A stretch of 64,000 nucleotides of DNA. Origin: Alkalihalobacterium elongatum (GTDB lineage: Bacteria; Bacillota; Bacilli; Bacillales; Bacillaceae_F). This document shows positions 62,326 through 64,000 of the stretch, piece after piece. Position 1 is the stretch's first letter. Every line of letters begins with the position of its first letter. Under the pieces are notes generated by a model. It saw only the letters and a program-made list of their open reading frames with translations. It searched no databases and had not been told where the DNA came from. Where the stretch lies: assembly GCF_019024285.1 (NCBI RefSeq), contig NZ_WMKZ01000019.1, positions 20,964-84,963 of the forward strand. The letters run 5' to 3'. Made by a program: the position numbers and the translations under genes.

Positions 62326-62403
62326 TTAAGCTAAGTTACCTAGGACCCTGCTGCTGTAATAACAGCATAAGTCACAAGGCTTTTCGGAGTAACTAAGCTA
62401 AAA
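62326..62403. other. Structured intergenic element of unknown type
   Basis: Outer arms AAGCTAAGTTAC and GTAACTAAGCT pair with one mismatch over 78 bp. Inside are a GCTGT-AATA-ACAGC hairpin and a GC-richer stretch (CCTAGGACCCTGCTGC, AAGGCTTTTCGGAG). No T-run follows on either strand, so it is not a terminator. It lies between the KinB-like kinase gene and the GAF promoter. No riboswitch class recognised. Confidence 0.45.
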
Positions 62404-62545
62404 CTATGACTTTTCTGTTAACTATTGCTAGAATCCCTTTAAAGTATTATCGAGTTACAATTACTTTGAAGCTATAAAGTAATTCTTTTTAGAATTTTTC
62501 TAAAATAACTAACGAAAGAGATAGTAATTATGTTGGTTTGCTAAA

Positions 62546-63814
62546 TTAAGAACACTCTTCTACGATTGGCAATCGAATATAAAAATTAGTTCCTTCATTC
62601 ACTGTACTGCTTACACTTAATTTACCTCGCATTGTCTCAATAATATTAATAGCTGCCATCATCCCAAGACCCGTTCCTTCCCTCCCCTTAGTTGTAAAGT
62701 ATGGTTCTCCCAACCTGGAAACTTGTTCTTTAGTCATGCCTTTCCCATTATCAGAAATTACTACTATAAGTTCACCGTTTTCTTTTTTCGTTTCAATATA
62801 CAGCCTCCCGCGATCTGGCATTGCTTCTATACAATTTTTAGTAATGTTTAATAAGCATTGTTGAAAGACTTGAGTCTCTCCTTCAATAAAATAATTTTTA
62901 AGCTTTGTTACTATTTCGACACCGTTCATATTAGCTAATGGTGTAATGATTTGTATAGTCCTTTCTAATTCTTCTTTGACGTTCAAATTTCTTTTATTTT
63001 CAGGTGAAGGTTTGGCAAATGTTAAATAATTACGAATAATATCATTAGCCCGATCCACTTCTTCGATGGATATTTTTAAAAACTTTTTTCTTTGCTCTTC
63101 TGGAATGTCATTTTGTTCCATCATTTGTAAAAAACCTTTAATCACCGTTAACGGATTTCGAACTTCGTGTGAAACTGAGGAAGCAAGATGACTGACGATA
63201 TCCATTTTTTCCGCCTTAATAAGTCTTTTTTTAATTAACAAGCTTTCTTGAAAAACTTCATAGAGATATATAGTTATAGCAGTCGTACAGTATGTTAACG
63301 TTAAGAAAATGAGAAGAAATGAATAAGAGAAAGGAGCACCAAATAGTAGCGTTGAGTTTACGATCGCCAACAAAGCTGCAAATAGGGATAGAGAACTTCC
63401 TAAAATTATTTTATTCTTACGGGATGATTTTCCGAAATAATCGGTTAATAATATGATACAAAATAAAAGTATTATAACCACTATTAACGTAGCGTGAACT
63501 CCAGTTCCCCCTACTAAAAACCGATAAAAAATGGTAACCGCAGCTAATAAAATACTAGTGGAAACCCCTCCGTAAAGACCCGCAACCGTCAGCACCACTA
63601 GGCGTAAATCAAAAATATAACCATCCATAATCGTAATTGGAAACGAAATACAGCTGATAATTGCTAAAGAAGCTGATATTATAACGATCCAATTCTTTCG
63701 GATTTTCGATAATCTTTGTGCATTCACTTCTACTAGGATAGGTATAAATAGTAAAAAAACAATTACAAAAAGGACATTTAACAATAATTGCTCAATTCCT
63801 TCCACAATAATCAT
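62546..63814 (-). CDS. KinB-like membrane sensor histidine kinase
   Basis: 422 residues. About six membrane helices in the first 190 residues, with the 5TM-LYT-like pattern DLRLVVLTVAGLYGGVSTSILLAAVTIFYRFLVGG (about 69-103). HisKA with SSVSHEVRNPLTVIKGFLQMM, N-box NITKNCIEAM, G-boxes DNGKGM and GREGTGLGM. Architecture equals sporulation kinase KinB, which feeds the phosphorelay to Spo0F; no response regulator is adjacent, in line with that. Start uncertain: GAAGG sits too close to the ATG, and a GTG three codons in is possible. Confidence 0.88.
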   Translation of the reverse strand: MIIVEGIEQLLLNVLFVIVFLLFIPILVEVNAQRLSKIRKNWIVIISASLAIISCISFPITIMDGYIFDLRLVVLTVAGLYGGVSTSILLAAVTIFYRFLVGGTGVHATLIVVIILLFCIILLTDYFGKSSRKNKIILGSSLSLFAALLAIVNSTLLFGAPFSYSFLLIFLTLTYCTTAITIYLYEVFQESLLIKKRLIKAEKMDIVSHLASSVSHEVRNPLTVIKGFLQMMEQNDIPEEQRKKFLKISIEEVDRANDIIRNYLTFAKPSPENKRNLNVKEELERTIQIITPLANMNGVEIVTKLKNYFIEGETQVFQQCLLNITKNCIEAMPDRGRLYIETKKENGELIVVISDNGKGMTKEQVSRLGEPYFTTKGREGTGLGMMAAINIIETMRGKLSVSSTVNEGTNFYIRLPIVEECS

Positions 63815-63929
63815 ACCTTCTTTCTAGAATAATAGTGTTTAAATCTACTTATGTAATATATTTTTATATTCAAAATTAATTATTTAGATTATAACATTGG
63901 ATAAGCCTAATACTACAACAAATAAAAGA

Positions 63930-63998
63930 GGCTGGGACAAAACCCAGTAAATAAAAAATAGAGTGGCATTCACCCTAATGAGGGTGAGTGCCACTCTT
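63930..63998. terminator. Strong hairpins at the right edge
   Basis: CTGGGACAAAACCCAG (63931-63946) followed by AGAGTGGCATTCACCCT / AGGGTGAGTGCCACTCT, a 17-bp stem with one mismatch and 3-nt loop. GGCTGGGACAAAA is a widespread Firmicute terminator-associated motif. The gene it serves lies beyond the window. Confidence 0.65.
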
Positions 63999-64000
63999 TA

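Noticed and set aside
62326..62403. Known riboswitch (c-di-GMP, c-di-AMP, SAM, purine, lysine, TPP, cobalamin)
   Set aside because: None of the conserved cores of these classes is present.
1..64000. tRNA, rRNA, CRISPR arrays, prophage or complete insertion sequences
   Set aside because: No tRNA-like cloverleaf, rRNA sequence, regularly spaced identical repeats, phage genes or transposase were seen on reading both strands.

Overview
The window reads as chromosome of a low-GC, endospore-forming Bacillaceae bacterium, probably salt- or alkali-adapted. The evidence is forespore genes (sspE, sspK, yfhD, yfhE, a Spo0E-like phosphatase), many TTG starts with strong GGAGG ribosome sites, CcpA-type cre sites, and gene order that follows the Bacillus subtilis yfh-yga and ywr blocks. 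An ectABC ectoine operon points to osmotic stress. I see no rRNA, tRNA, CRISPR array, prophage or intact insertion sequence.

Layout. 1-1414: start of a secreted pullulanase-like gene running off the left edge, with two LacI/CcpA-type operators. 1.9-21.3 kb: a rearranged yfh/yga neighbourhood (ABC exporter, ygaC, sspE, aminotransferase, quinone oxidoreductase; then a leftward seven-gene run of a small protein, mutY, SDR, bluB, ggt and two chromate-transporter halves; then yfhP, yfhJ, sspK, yfhH, lctP, recX, yfhF, yfhE, yfhD). 21.6-24.1 kb: ectABC. 24.2-35.2 kb: mixed single genes (small membrane proteins, bacterial nitric oxide synthase, EEP phosphatase, pseudouridine synthase, alanine symporter, wall-anchored GDSL esterase, AprX protease, tyrosine phosphatase). 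35.2-36.0 kb: a gene-poor patch of repeats and palindromes. 36.7-50.2 kb: a complete leftward reductive pyrimidine-catabolism supercluster: beta-ureidopropionase, PreT, PreA, dihydropyrimidinase, NCS1 permease, a small unknown protein, a PucR regulator, malonate-semialdehyde dehydrogenase, omega-amino-acid:pyruvate aminotransferase and alanine dehydrogenase. Together these take uracil or thymine through beta-alanine (or its methyl analogue) to acetyl- or propionyl-CoA, recycling alanine to pyruvate. 51-54.3 kb: RlmN-like methyltransferase and a HAD phosphatase / glycerol-1-phosphate dehydrogenase pair.

54.4-62.2 kb holds the most interesting material. A P-type cation ATPase, a Spo0E-like phosphatase, two operons each led by a previously unlisted 25-residue hydrophobic peptide (one continuing into a hypothetical protein, the other into a universal stress protein), and a GAF-domain protein all carry the same 16-bp dyad (TCAGGR-N4-TCCCGA-like) upstream. 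At four of the five promoters the dyad ends exactly 23 nt before a -10-like hexamer, leaving no good -35 box. A NarL/FixJ-family response regulator and its PAS-histidine kinase lie inside the same region. I infer a local stress or redox regulon, reminiscent in content (P-type ATPase, Usp, GAF) of the mycobacterial DosR regulon but with unknown peptides. A KinB-like membrane kinase closes the window.

Coordinates of starts were adjusted by hand where a ribosome-binding site clearly favoured an internal start. All functional names come from reading the translations; no database search was run.
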